Shown: piece by piece, positions 42,859-55,782 of the stretch
Position numbering within the stretch: the stretch's first letter is position 1
How the letters are laid out: every line of letters begins with the position of its first letter
Origin: Anisakis pegreffii
Lineage: Eukaryota > Nematoda > Chromadorea > Rhabditida > Anisakidae
Assembly: GCA_035041965.1 (NCBI GenBank)
Contig: JAPYMA010000619.1
Span: 1 to 64,000, forward strand
DNA length: 64,000 bases
Direction of reading: 5' to 3'
Translations under genes and position numbers: made by a program
The notes under the pieces: model-generated
Database searches by the model: none
The model's input: the letters and a program-made list of their open reading frames with translations, nothing else
What the model was told of the DNA's origin: nothing

Positions 42859-43043
42859 CTTCTGACTAGTGTTCGTCGGGGAATGGGTTCCCCGCTGGGG
42901 ACCCCGGCATGGAACGCAGGGAGTGCTCTCCCCGCGCAATTTGCTCCCCGACTTTTTCGCGGGGACCCCCCCGTCCATTTTTCTCCCCGCGGGGTCCCCC
43001 CCTCCGTGCAAAAAACTGCTCCCCGACGAACACTACTTCTGAC
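42859..43043. mobile_element. 169-bp GC-rich miniature transposon with 8-bp duplication
   Basis: The element spans 42867-43035. It begins TAGTGTTCGTCGGGGA and ends TCCCCGACGAACACTA, a perfect 16-bp terminal inverted repeat. The 8 bp on either side are identical (CTTCTGAC at 42859-42866 and 43036-43043). An 8-bp duplication points to a hAT-type mobiliser. The interior is far more GC-rich than the flanks and full of CCCCGC/GCGGGG blocks that can fold on themselves. It has no coding capacity. It lies about 115 bp beyond the stop codon of the receptor gene. The intact duplication suggests recent insertion. Confidence 0.88.
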
Positions 43044-43149
43044 GTATTTTCGTATGTGCTTATGGAACTGAGGTGACGTTTCCAGGGAGTATTATGGATT
43101 AATTTGTATCGTTTAAGCCACTTTTTGAACTCGCTGGGATGAAGTCGTT

Positions 43150-46100
43150 TCATTTAAGCGTTGCGCGACAATGAACACAAGCAACCAACCGTCTTCCTCC
43201 GAAGTGTCGATCATCCACTTCAGAATTTTCCATTTCAAGGCGGCTATATACAGGTAATCCACCTGACAAATCTCCGCACGTGAAAACGTTTGATATCGGA
43301 GGTGCGTTCTTATCAGTGTTTCGACCCGACAGATACTGATTCACCATTAAACGAAAATGCTGACGAAGTGCTCGACTGAAGCTCAACATCAAGAACGGTG
43401 GAACAGCATAGCTAGTGGCATATAACAACAACTGAAACACACAGAATGAAACTAGAGTCGTAAGGGAAAAATTGTGGAAGTAGAAGTATACGATGATGTA
43501 GAAATATGCAAAGAAACAAACGACGGAAATGAATCACCTTAGTTTTTGGTTTGAGATCATCATGATTTAAATATGCAATAGTGGCTGGCAAATGAATGAC
43601 GGACAGTGCAAAAATGAGCGCTATAAGGAGGGGTCGAATGTTCGAAAAGAATGGAGAGTGTTTCTGAATAATTGGTGAAGCGAATCGCGGTCGAATACAC
43701 CATTCGCAAATGAAATATATCACAGCGCTGAACAATGTGAACCTGAAAAGACACGATGTGAAATTTGAGAATTTCTTGACACGATGATCATTGTAACCGT
43801 TGACCGCATTTTTGTAGAATTCAGTTATCCAAAACTTGCATGCATGCACTCGAGTCAATTAATTGCTCGTTTCCAAGCGGTCAGATGATTGGCAATAGAT
43901 GATGACGAAAACCGAAATAATGTTAATTCGAACGCTTCGTAGTAGCAAGGAATCTTCTTTCAAAAATGTTCCAGTGGCTTTTTTAACTGTCTTATTGTTA
44001 GCGTTTCAGTGCTGCAGAAAAGCAATGCTGCTTGTTTAGTCATTAGCTCATTGTTCATTGTAACACGTCAAAGACACGCTTCTGAAGCTTTAACTGATAA
44101 CAAAATTTTTTTGTTAGCAGATAATGGTTCCAAGAATCAAGTGATTTGTTCGACGGTCGTAAGCGTGGAATGATTTTGCGGCAATCGAAATGCGGCATTC
44201 AAATGATAGCAGCATATTCTACGATTCGAACAAGGTGAAATTCAGCAACCAACCAATAGATAATTGTTGGCAATGCTTGAATGAGGTCAATTTTGATGAA
44301 AGCGATTCGTCCAAAATCCGAATGTCTGGCAACACCAACAGATTTGATGAGATTACCACCATTCGTCGACATACATCGATAGGTGTCCACACGATATTCG
44401 AAGCATAACGGGATTGAGATTATTGTCATTATTGGCACTAACCAACAAACTTTGCGCCATGCTATCCACGCATACGAATTCCACGTACGGCATCGCTGCA
44501 ACTTTGTAATTTGTTGACAACACACTCCAATAAACGTTATGCTACTGAAGTTGTATGAATATCAGCCAGCGCAAAGAATTAATCATAGAACCATTTCCAG
44601 AACACCTGGGACATTAGCATTCAAGAAGATCCGTCAACACTAAAAGTAGATCCAATTTTGCAGCAGATCCCGGATTTTAATGAATCCAAAATCTTGACGA
44701 TATTCCGCAGAAAACTTTTTTTTTAAAGAATACATAACTTGAGCTGCTTAATGAAGCACTATGCGTTATTTAGGAAAGTTGATACGTATAATCAGCAGTA
44801 ATAATGTGGCTGTCATTAAACAGATTTTCTCTTTTTTTGCAATGAGCTTGGAAACTAGCAGTGCATGGCATCGTATTTCCTATATGTGTTTATCAAATGA
44901 AATGAGCCCATTTATTCATTCATTCACTCATTTATTCATTCATTCAATTCGATTTCAAGATGCACCGTTGCGAATGTAATTCGCTTCGAGCGAATTTCAA
45001 TAACGCTCATGCATTATTTATGAACGGTTAGTCTACGACATAACAAGGAAAGACTTCTCTCAGCAGGAAAACACCAAACAATCCCAACAGATTTCGTATA
45101 GAACAATAATCAAAACTACTGAAACGTTTGCATTTTTGCACGAAAAGTGAACACCAAATACGTTCGAAACACACTCCGGAGCACAATCTTAACTTATCAA
45201 CCCAACACAACAGTAAAACACCGATACGACAATTTGCTTTAGCAGTTCTCGACACTCGTTTGATATCACCTGCCTTCACATTTGATACGACCTGTTCAAT
45301 GATTCACTACGAAAATTTCAAGTGGAAATGTCAATTGCCACTAATCACGAAAAAATCTCTGGAGATGTTCTAATGGAATCGCCAACGCACAACAATGCCT
45401 TCCTTTCCTATCTCAGGATGTTGATAAAACGTTCAAGAAGGAAACTCACACGGAGATTGTTGATAACAATTTGAAGACGAAACACGAAGCAACAACGTAT
45501 TGATGCGATGAGCAGATGGAAAATACCCAATGGCATTGGCAAAAAATTAATCGATAACCACGAATCGCCATCGGTACTCAAATCAACTAGTACACTTAGC
45601 GGAAATGGCAGCACAAAGAAGCATAATTGAAGAATTGCTTGAATCCGAAGGTAAATGAAACTGAAATAAAATGCAATCGCATGTTACACATCCAATGAAT
45701 CAATAGTTTGAGTTGGCGAGACGCAATCAAATCCATAACCACTGTCTGCAATGCTATCTGTAATTCGCTGTCTAGTACAGGCAATTATCAAGGACTCAAG
45801 TCAGTGCGTAACAGTATCCTGTAGGACCTTCAAACAACTAATGTTGACTTCAATATGGAATCATCAATTAATGATTCAGTGATCAGCGAAGTATTTAAAT
45901 GAACATTTACTAGCTTCAGTTGTCTTGTTGGTCACTGACTGTGATACGGTTGCCGATCAAATTCCATTTATGCCACATAGAATCTCTCTGTCACTGAGCA
46001 GTTAGAAAGTTGAAAGTGATAAAACGCATAAAAACGGAGAAAAAATTCTCTGAGGTATATTTATGAGACAATTTGAAAATGAAAACTTTATCGAACCTTG

Positions 46101-46227
46101 CCGTATTCAGTTTCCTTCGTCTGCATAATAAATACAACATCAAAATGTTACCAAGAATTCCGAACAGAAATATTGTCACCTCACATAGCAACGTTGTATT
46201 GATTTCACTGAACGCACTCCCTTTCTC
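43150..46227 (-). CDS. Seven-transmembrane receptor, rhodopsin-like, partial 5' end
   Basis: Exons in transcript order are 46227-46097 (TM1 with FLFGILGNILMLYLL), 45660-45450 (TM2 and TM3), 44501-44254 (TM4 WLVPIMTIISIPL and second loop), 43742-43538 (TM5 FTLFSAVIYFICEW, TM6 LIALIFALSVIHLPATIAYL) and 43431-43150 (TM7 LLLYATSYAVPPFLML and tail). Joined, they give about 358 codons. The TM5 junction, split as TG|G, restores a continuous helix across the intron. The Gly-Asn pair in TM1 is typical of class A receptors. The N-terminus and start codon are not found. The third exon needs a weak acceptor (TTACAAAG); the stronger upstream site TTCAG (exon from 44544) gives a phase mismatch. The nearest type is a neuropeptide-like receptor, by general resemblance only. 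Confidence 0.62.
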
Positions 46228-47811
46228 CTGAAAATATGCATTTTTTGAAGTGTCGAACAAAGAATGCAATCGAGATCGGGTCGAAATTCCATCAGTGATA
46301 AAAGTTATGAATTAAGTGGTGTCTAAAAAGTGCTAAGGAAATGAACAGCTGTCATATTATCGAACTCCACGCAAATGATCTTGAGGAAGTGTTCTTTAGA
46401 TACGTGTATATGCTGCACAGTTCTTGCAAAGCTCTCAAAACGACATAACCTTTACATTCAAAATTCCCAACTTTCTAGCACAACCTACAATTAAAAGTTT
46501 AACAATTTGTTATCAGGTAATATATTGTTTCACTAGCATCTCCGATGGAGTTTAGTAACACATTCTGTTCATTGTGTGAAACTTTCCTGATTATGAGGAA
46601 CTGTAGAGCATGTCATTTTCTCATGTTTTCAGACTAGGATCTATTTCAAACGGGGCAATCGTCCGAAGAAGAAATATGTTAGGAGACTGTAAGCAATATT
46701 TGTTGCTCGTTGCAGCTGAATTGTTTCTGCTTGTTCATTTTGCATAGTGGAATGTTGAATGTTTCCCACGATAAGAATATTCGAGTACAAACGCTCAATT
46801 TTATGAGCCCTTCATTCCTTTTCATTATCACTTCTCATCGTTGGTTCCTTTGCAAAAGATGCGCTCATATAAAGCGATGCTATGAGACGTTTATTTGGTT
46901 GCATTTTATGCAAACCGCTTAATCAAGTCGAATGCTGCAGTTCAATTTGATGTTCCGTTTAGTTTCATCCATCAAAGGAATTGAAATTTTCTTACAAGCA
47001 ATACCACCCGTGTGGCAAAAAAAGAACGTATTTCGAAGCCAGTCACTGAATTTCAAAAAATTGGTGATCTTCAATGGAGGGAAGCGCACGTTGAATGCAC
47101 GCACGTTCCTTATGCATTGTAAGTGGATATTTCATGCATAACATTAGCATGTTTTCGATAACACAAAATGATAGTGACGTGGTTACAATGTGAGCAATTC
47201 AGCTAATGTTTTTGAAATGAGACAGACGCCTAACGAACAATCTTTACGCTCAGCTTTCATCGCAAAGTGACTGACGTTTGCTCGCGACAAGTAATCACTT
47301 CAAAATAATATCGGAACCAAAGATACTCCCCAACAGACAGCTCGGAGAAAAACTCGGAGAACGATGTTTATTCGTATCGCTTACGTAACAAACAACTCAT
47401 GATGCGGAATTAGTTGCACACTTCAAATGAAGATTGATACATTAACATCAAAAATATTTATCTGCTCAAAACAACTGCAAAAAAACGCATAAGTAAGGTG
47501 GAACAGAAATGAGATTAATGCGAAAATTGAAGCGACTGTTCGGAACAATTCAGAAACCAGAAATCATATAATATGTTATTATATAATCATATAAAATGTT
47601 GTCAGTGAGACTTAAAAATCACTGAATTTTGAGTGATTCCATTCATTCATCCCTTTCCAAATAAACTGATGATTATTTTGTGGCCTAGAAACGATGAGCG
47701 GTTTTTTAGATGAATGAAGTGAAGAGTCACTTACATAGATTGTGCTAAAAGCACGAGCACAAATGGCTCGATGATTGTATACGGTTGAGTTCATCGATGG
47801 TGTTCGAATAA
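46228..47811. other. Non-coding, nothing firm
   Basis: A short plus-strand stretch after the acceptor TTTTCAG at about 46631 reads YFKRGNRPKKKYVRRL and stops. It looks like a basic C-terminus, but no partner exon is visible. Nothing else is recognised. Confidence 0.35.
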
Positions 47812-47907
47812 TTACATAACTTTATTTGCATCCAACGAACACCGACAATACACCGTGCTTGTAAATGTAGAACAAGAATTTGACAGAGTTGTGCAGTTGG
47901 GCAAGCA
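47812..47907 (-). CDS. Candidate cysteine-rich last exon
   Basis: After a strong acceptor (TATTTTCAG) the minus strand reads 31 codons to a TAA. Five cysteines are spaced C-x3-C-x6-C-x8-C-x-C, ending YCRCSLDANKVM. This resembles the C-terminal half of a small disulphide-rich secreted peptide. An upstream exon with a signal peptide would be needed and I could not identify one. It could be a chance match. Confidence 0.3.
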   Translation of the reverse strand, partial: CLPNCTTLSNSCSTFTSTVYCRCSLDANKVM

Positions 47908-50900
47908 CTGAAAATACAGTTGAGCAGAGTTATTGTTGTCATCTTAGAACGAATATCAATAAATAATTTCACATGACCGCACCAGTCAGTAATTTCCCTT
48001 CAACTCAGCGACGATGCGAAACATGTATCGAAAAACGAATGCAAACAACACCCACTGATAATGATAAGTAAAATCATAGCGATAAACAACTGCTGATCAA
48101 ATCCATAAAGCTATTAATAACGATACCAATAATAACTACTATAATACTGATTATAACAACTATAATCAGTGGCGCATAAACGATATGTGCACTGAATGAA
48201 ATTCAGAGATGCCTTCAGCATAATGATTTACTGAGACATTCATCAATTGCGAATAGAAAGGAATAAATTCAATGAATGACCACATTTGTGAACGTAGCGA
48301 ATTGGATTAGGTTAAGTGGTAAGTTGGCTGTCACCAATAAGCGATCGTAAACCCCACACTGCAAATGTTTATGACCTATCTATAAGTGTAAGCAAACAAA
48401 ATTGTGCTCAGCCACAACAGCCTCGAAACTGAACACAGAACAGAAGCAATACATAGTTCGTGTTTACATTAACGCGTTCAAACTGAATAACATATTTTGT
48501 TTTGAATTGATTAATATCGATATCAAAATAATAATTGCAACAATTTTAGAGGAGCATTTCGTTGCTTTTCTCTATTCTCTTCGATGATAACAACACGGAA
48601 TCAGTCGAGCTTGCTCAATAAAAATGCAAACTCTTCAAAAATCAAATAAGCGATGAGTGAAGTGAACGATGATTGAGAGGAGGAATGATGATTGTAGCAG
48701 CTCAAAGAAATCATCCGATAAACGAGAGAAGTAAGAGCTATTTTAAAGCGATAATATGATGAGGATGAAATTGAAACGAGTAGATCCACCAAACAATATT
48801 GATGATAATGATAACAGCAATGGGCGGTAACGTGCTCATAATCAGTTCTGTATGAAGCAATAAACTGAGAAATACGCGGAAGACCGGTTAAGTTGTTGTT
48901 TAGTATTGTTCGATTGTTCCATTGTTCAAATGTATTCGTTTGCTAACATTTTGCACCAATAATTCATCGTTGCGGATAATTTCGTAATGAACGAATTATA
49001 AGAGAGTCGTTGAGTTACTCGGAAGCATCCATCAGTAACGTTCTTTCTTCTAAGTGAACGTTCGTGTGAAAGTGCTTTTAAAATGTTGAATTGTGAAAGA
49101 GTAATCGCATTGAGCACTCAGTATTGTCTGATAGTGAGCAACAAGCTTCGTAGTGCATAAATTTTTTGTTCGGTTGATGAACAAGTATCACAACAGATCA
49201 GATAATCAACGAAAACAAGTTTTTAGTTGTTTTCGTTTCAAAATTATTTGAAGTTCAGTCTATGAGCGTGTGGTAAATGAGCGGTTCTGTGGTACTTCAA
49301 TCGTATGCGATTCTAAATGCCAACACATGTGAATTGTGCAGCGATGGATGCGCTTGAACGATGCAATTCTGGCAATAGAAGTGAGCAGGTGCATGGACAG
49401 ACGAATGAAGATAAAAATTATTGCTGGAACGGATAAGTAGTAACTGAATGAGCATTCGAAAAATCGAAAATAAATGAGATAGGAACATGAACGAAAGTCT
49501 GGGATAACTGCGACCCCGCATTGCGTCTAATTCCGAGCTCAGCTGTGGGCTCCGTTCAGAAGATTATAAGGGTGCTAGACGCCTCAGGCGATGACTGTAA
49601 AACACCGTTCACAAAATGTTATCCAAATTTCATTTGTTACTCTCAAGTGGGCCTATTGAATATTTATGAATAAAAGCAAACGAATAGTTGTTAGTTCGAC
49701 TGTCGAACGAAGAGAAATTCTTTGGAGTAACAACACAAACATGACCACTAGCAAACATCAGCGTGCAATAAAATATTGCAAAATAACGAACGCATCACGT
49801 AAGACACAATTAGCGCAATCGAGATTTCTCAACAAAAAAAAAGAAACGAAGAGTAAGAACTGCGATTTCACTGAAAAATGCACATGTGGTAACAGCTGAT
49901 ACCTTTGGACGATTTATTACACTCGAGAAATTGAGTTATAGACACCAATCAAACTGTTTATGAGCGATATTGTGAACTAATTCAAGCTGCGATGCTCGCA
50001 TCAATTTCAAACGCTCAAATCAAAGCACATAAGTTGAACGGAAAAAATCTTCTAATGGCTGGAAAGTGTCGAAAACATTTTGTGCAAAGTGAATCTCTCA
50101 GCAAACAATATAAAATTCAGGAACAAATCGCTTCCATTCAATCTCTAAAAGCTTCTCTTCTGTCCAAAAAACCCTCAACAATACTGGCACATTAGCGAAG
50201 AACTCAGAAATGAATGAGTGCATAGTAAAATCCTTCTGAACACTTAACAACTGTTTTTTATTTGCCATGGCAGTGGAACTGCTAACTATTGTAGACTCAG
50301 TGTTTCTCAGTGAAGATCGATCAAAAAATCGCAGTGATAAAAAACGGAACCGCAAAAACTAAAAGTCGAGTGATGGACATGTTTTGCACAGAAACACATA
50401 CGTATACTCAATCATTTGAAATTATGATCATTACATTATTGATGAGATCAATTAAACAATTATGACACCGTCGCGGGTGCTGAATTTTGACGGTTTTTAG
50501 TGCGTGTGAATTGTTGTTTGTGGATGCGAAGAAGAAAACTTCACAACGCTTACAATGTGCTGAAGGCAATCGCATTGAAAAACACGTTTCCAACGAAAGC
50601 ATCACGTAATGAAGTGGTGATACAATGAATGAAGAACGCATGCGAAAGTGCTGCCGATAGTTGATCTTTGCATGAAAGCTGATTTTAATGAATTCATTGA
50701 ACGAGAAATGCAAACATTCGAAAAGCTTGAAACACTCCTTCGGAACACAACTCTTCTCGTTAAGAGCTGAAATTCGGGAAATTAAGAGGGATATGTCTAC
50801 AGCCTACTTTCTCAGGCAAAGATGCCAGCAGAGGTATTTACTCAAGATAACAAACAACATGGTATGAGACGGCGCAAAAAATATTAGGGATGAGTTAAAG

Positions 50901-50944
50901 ATGCTCGACAATAGCTGATATATTTATTGAAAGAATTATTGATA
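47908..50944. other. Non-coding, nothing recognised
   Basis: AT-rich with short frames only. It includes small AT palindromes and runs of TAATAA-like sequence around 48120-48170. Confidence 0.5.
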
Positions 50945-51785
50945 TTGGAATTGTGCATTCAATCAGGAGGAAGATACAATGAATGAAATTGACCGACGAT
51001 AAAGTGACAGTGAATGAAGGGTTCTGAATCGTTTTTTGAGAAGAAAATAGCACTCAACTCAACTCTTCATAACAATCATCCAAAACATATCGAATTGATA
51101 CAATTTCTTAAAATGTTTCAGAAATGCAAACTTCATATGATTGATCGGGAAGTATCTTGAAAGATACGAAGTGCACATCTGATAAACTCAGTAGTTCAAG
51201 CAATCACTTTTCAAGACAGCGGATAAGCGAATCGCACATTTGCTACGTTCACAGTAATCAATCAGATCGAGTGAACGAATGATTTTTGACTCACACTCAG
51301 ACAAACAATGTTTACGTGGATCTGACGGGCTAATGTAACATGAATAGAGTAGCCGGATGGATTGAATTAAGCACTTATATGAGTGGTTAATGTGTGATAG
51401 GGATCGAAAACACTTTCGGATATGAATGAACACCATGATGACATGAAAGTAGCGATAGCAGTGGCAAGAAAATCAATGTCACTCAATAAAAACTGCGATA
51501 GTTTTAATGCAATTTTAAATTTCTATCATTTTCCGGATCCAATTCCATTCCAAATGACTATTTTTAACGCCGTTCATGACTTCAACTCAATCCAAAACCA
51601 CATTACCATTATGATGGAACAGGACACGGAGCAGTATAATTCAGAAATGTAGTCATTAAGACGATCGTTGGTGTTGAAATTGTGCATTCATCCAGAATGA
51701 GGCTTTAATGGATGAAACTGACCGACGATAATGTGATAATGAATTGAGCGTTTCGAATTGTTTTTCTTGCAGAACTAAATAGTCG
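50945..51785. repeat. Pair of diverged direct repeats, about 110 bp each
   Basis: Sequence at 50945-51055 and again at 51671-51785 shares, in the same order, GAAATTGTGCATTCA-like, GATGAAA/GAATGAAA, the exact TGACCGACGATAA and GATAATGAATTGA-like blocks, with short indels. The two copies are about 725 bp apart. No ends typical of a transposon are seen, so this may be a local segmental duplication. Confidence 0.6.
51422..51652 (+). CDS. Doubtful small ORF, 76 aa
   Basis: An ATG-to-TAG frame lying between the two direct repeats. Composition is protein-like (MNEHHDDMKVAIAVARKS, then FHFP-type and acidic residues) without motif, signal peptide or splice support. It may be a chance frame. Confidence 0.22.
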   Translation: MNEHHDDMKVAIAVARKSMSLNKNCDSFNAILNFYHFPDPIPFQMTIFNAVHDFNSIQNHITIMMEQDTEQYNSEM

Positions 51786-53590
51786 TCGTCCAAACGAAAG
51801 TATTTAGCGAAGCTTATTTTAGCAAAAAACTGAGAGAAACTGCGCACGCGAGCGCAAAAAATTTATGGAGAAAAAGTCGGCTATTTGAGCGCGATAGGGA
51901 GGAAATTAACGTTGTTAAGTTTCGAAAATGTAACGAATTGAATGAAGACTCGACATGAAATATGTGATCACTAAAGCATCCAATATCTTCGAAGCAAGAG
52001 CACAGAGCCATGTTTAGAGCGTTCCAAACGATAAACGATGTTAATTAAGTAAGGCGAGCGAATCAGATCGGTCACTGTGTGCTGTATTGATCACCTTAAT
52101 TGAATACTTTGAATAAAGCATTAAAGCATTATCTATTCAAAAGATAGACTGAACAAACAAAGTAAATCCAGCTCATCATTCAATCCGTACCCGACAACGC
52201 TATACTTCTACACCAGCTGAATTAAACGAACTTTAGTTGTTCAGAACACATCACTTCATAACGCAACAGCAATAACAGTAACAACAAATATAAAATTCAA
52301 CAATGATTGATCAGAATCACACAAACGATGCTTCGTTCAGATATTTTTTATTGATGTTTATTCAGCCGTTGTGATGAATGGATCGAATTATCAGCGACAC
52401 TGACTCGATGTAATATTATGACTTGCAGCTTAAATGAACTCTTTGCACTATTATACGTTGAGTTTAGCACTTCTTTTTTGACGATGTGTTTATCTGCTGT
52501 GGTCGTATGAGCTTTGATCCATCCACAAAACATTTAATGAGAGATCGAACAATGCTCGCGAACAAAAAATTCAAGACGAATGGCTAATTGGGATCGATCA
52601 TTGAGTCGAATGATTGGAATTCGGTTGAATTCATTTCCTCATGATTGAAACTAATCATTTGCCTTCATTGCTGGCTGCACACACCAACAACACCAACCAA
52701 AACAAATGAAATTGTGATTTTTCTGAGCTGAATCGCTCGTAAAATATTTATTTGTGAGCGCATCAATCGTACATCGTTTTGATTCAATCCATACCACTGT
52801 GATTGGCCTCATGTGTGCAATTTCGTTTCAACACAACCAGATATGTCATCATCCTCTAATCGTGCCTCAACAACAACTAACTATATGAAAAGTTTTGCGT
52901 ACAATCACTGCTGTAATGATAGGATCGATTTCAGTCGATTGTATTTTTATTGATACTTTTTTAAAGTCTGTATTCGCTGCAGATCATGTGCCTTTGTAAG
53001 CGGAAAAGTTGGATGTGGCTACAACTTCGCAAAGGCGGTAAGAAGCGACACCAAAAACTGACAAAAAACATTGCTTGATTAATTGTGACAATTACAGCAT
53101 TGATAAGAGGTTTTAATATTAAATAGCATATGACTAGGCTTGATCGATGACAACTGAAATGAACCCGAAGAACGTGATTATTTTGACATAATACATCAAA
53201 CAACCGCAAATCGCACACGAATAAGGAGATAAATTTGAGCGGAATTCACGAAGTAATTGGAGTGAATCTGTTGAAAAGAGATAGCTAATTTATATTATGG
53301 AATCATGATCAGTTCCGATGCGAAGCACAACTGCCGAAGAAGTTGATCCACTTGCGATACGAAGCCCCATCTCAGTCAGTCACCATACTTGACTGACCTC
53401 TCACCAACTGAATTTCATTCATTCCCACATCCTGATCTTTATGTTTATGATTCATTCGTTCGGTTCAATTTTATTACGTAGAACTGGCGCTCACTGAATG
53501 AGTACTAAACAATTGTCTTGAAAGTTCTTTAACTTTATGAACGTAAGCATCCACACTGCTGCAATTCATAAAAATCATGTGATCTTAGTG
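51786..53590. other. Non-coding, nothing recognised
   Basis: No exon or repeat supported. Confidence 0.5.
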
Positions 53591-53640
53591 CAGTGGTTCT
53601 CCATTACATCTGGCAGGCCGCACTTACCCCACCCCCGTTT
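53591..53640 (-). mobile_element. Truncated end of the same hAT family
   Basis: Starts CAGTGGTTCTC and continues through TCTGGCAGGC and a C-rich run. This matches, with a small deletion, the reverse complement of the right end of the copy at 54930-55774. No matching opposite end or target duplication was found nearby. Confidence 0.55.
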
Positions 53641-53766
53641 GGCTTAACACAACATACATGTGACCGTGATCACAGGATCCGTTCTAATGTGCCTGTTACT
53701 TTATAAACATCGCCTTCGTCAAGCAAGCGCTAGAGTTTCTTCGAAAAGTAACTTCATAAGCAAAGT

Positions 53767-53810
53767 GAAATCATGCATTTTTTCGTGTGACACGAACAAT
53801 GCATGATTTC
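53767..53810. repeat. Near-perfect hairpin with minimal loop
   Basis: GAAATCATGCAT..TTCGTGT is mirrored by ACACGAA..ATGCATGATTTC around one central base, with one small mismatch or indel inside the arms. Weaker symmetry continues outward for about 20 bases on each side. It may be the core of a decayed palindromic element. Confidence 0.75.
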
Positions 53811-54921
53811 GGTTTTTGTAAGGCTTCAAAAGACGATTAATTATTGTCTGATTCACGCGATGCATCCATCGTCGATCAGTCAAACAGCAGCAACCTCGAA
53901 ATCCTTTCGTTTCTTTGACGTCACACTTGAAGGGACTCTAGAATAAAAGTTTTTTTTGCGAAATTCGTCTACTTTCATGAACTGATATACAGGTCATTTA
54001 GTCAACGCCAATATGTTCAAATCGTTGAGACCCTCCGTTAAATCCTTCTTTAGTTAATATCCGACAAATTTAATCCGTTAAAAATCAAAACCCAAAATCA
54101 TATCATCATTAAAAGTCTCCTCGCAGGTTTTTGGCCATATTGCATCTGAAAACATCAAGCGAATCGATGACACGTTGTGATGTTGTCCAAAAGTATACAC
54201 TCATGGGGTTCTTATAATTGAAGTATAGAAGTGCGAAATCAGCATGCGCGTTTCTGTCAACTTTCAGGATGCCTCAAACGTCGTGCAACTACGCTTTGTG
54301 GTGAGTATAAGTCAGTGTAGAAATCGACAAGAAATGCATCGCATTAGCTAATTAAGTTACAATTAGAAATCTCCGAGCTAAGTTCATTAAAAGGCGATTC
54401 AATGCAAATGAGGGATCGGTAATGATAGATTTAGCTGAGATATAGCCATCAAACTGGGCATTCGAAGCGACCACATTTGACGAGAAAACTGAAGTTCAAA
54501 AATATGATAATGGAGTTCACGAATTTTGATCTAGACAACTCATTTTATAATGGTTGGACGAACATTAGGCTTATTGCCAGACCAATGGTGCAATGCATTG
54601 ACTATGCAGACCGAAAAAAAAAAACCAAAAAACAACAACACTTGTGAAGTAACGACAAAAAAGGCAAACAGCATCAACGAGTATGTGGTTCGTGTTAAAT
54701 GCGTTTGGAATCGAATGAGAGGATCAAGAGTATTCCAGCAGTGAAATCTCCTGAACGCGAACAAAAAGGAACCAAACCGATGGATTAACTGATATTAATC
54801 ATCCTCTGTGAATGTGACTTCTGAAGTGGTTGGAACTTTGAAAGTTACGAAAAACATTATGGATAGAATATACAGTTACAGTTGTAAAATATTTATTATA
54901 TAGTTACATACAGATTGCACA
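53811..54921. other. Non-coding, nothing recognised
   Basis: No supported exon. Confidence 0.5.
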
Positions 54922-55782
54922 TTATAGATCAGTGGTTCTCATATGGGGTGAAATTACCTATTTTGGGTAATTTGGAGGTGTCAAGGGGCAACGGAGGGGA
55001 TCGGAAAATTAGTACTTCGTGCAGTTGTTATGTTATGATAGAACGTCATTGTGATGGTGTTTTTTAACTCGTGTTTGTAAATGCGGTTAGTTGATGGCAC
55101 CACTCTCCATTCTCCTATTTTCTAAGTATCATTTGCTCGTCCGAGCCTAATACGGTTTTCATTTGTTTTAGCAGGGTTTTCACTATTTTCTTTGCTATTG
55201 CAATCGCTTTCATAGCTTTTACACCAAAAGTGTTCTCTTCTGTTAATTCTTCATTCATTTCACTCAACAGTTTCACTAAAGTCAAATTAGAAATTCTATC
55301 AAACAAACGCTATGACTGTCGAATGTTTGAGCAATTCACTTCGATTGCTGTATTGTCGATTTCGGCTGTGGACAATCGTCAAGGTATCCAGTAAATAGTA
55401 TATGCTAAAGAATAAGAAATGGACCCGAACTGTGAAGGAAACTGAGACGTAGTGAATGAGAAAAACTTATCAAGAGAACGATATTTGCAGGTAATAGCTA
55501 TGAGAATGAATACAACACGTCTGAAAAGAATGAGAATCCATCTAATTCAGTTTGAAGCTCCACTTCTTTCTCGCCGCTAAGAATTTCCGGTGTTTCATGA
55601 CAGAAAACTAATTTCTTTCAAGCCGCTGAGAAATTTCCGGACCGGTTTTCTGTTTGCTTCTGACGTTAGATGTAGAACTAGCAAAATTCTTGTATCAGAG
55701 AGGAGGGAGGGGGTAACGGCAGCCTGCCAGATCATCAAAAGGGGTAATAGAGCATCCGAAAGTGAGAACCACTGTAATAGAT
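54922..55782 (+). mobile_element. hAT-type non-autonomous transposon, copy 2
   Basis: The element spans 54930-55774 (845 bp). It has perfect 12-bp terminal inverted repeats CAGTGGTTCTCA / TGAGAACCACTG. Flanking 8-bp duplications are TTATAGAT (54922-54929) and TAATAGAT (55775-55782), with one difference. About 640 bp from the left end and about 130 bp from the right end match the copy at 12351-13438. There is no intact transposase frame. It is intergenic. Confidence 0.88.

Noticed and set aside
43412..43858. A single 148-codon minus-strand protein
   Set aside because: It is the TM5-TM6 receptor exon (43742-43538) read through both flanking introns.
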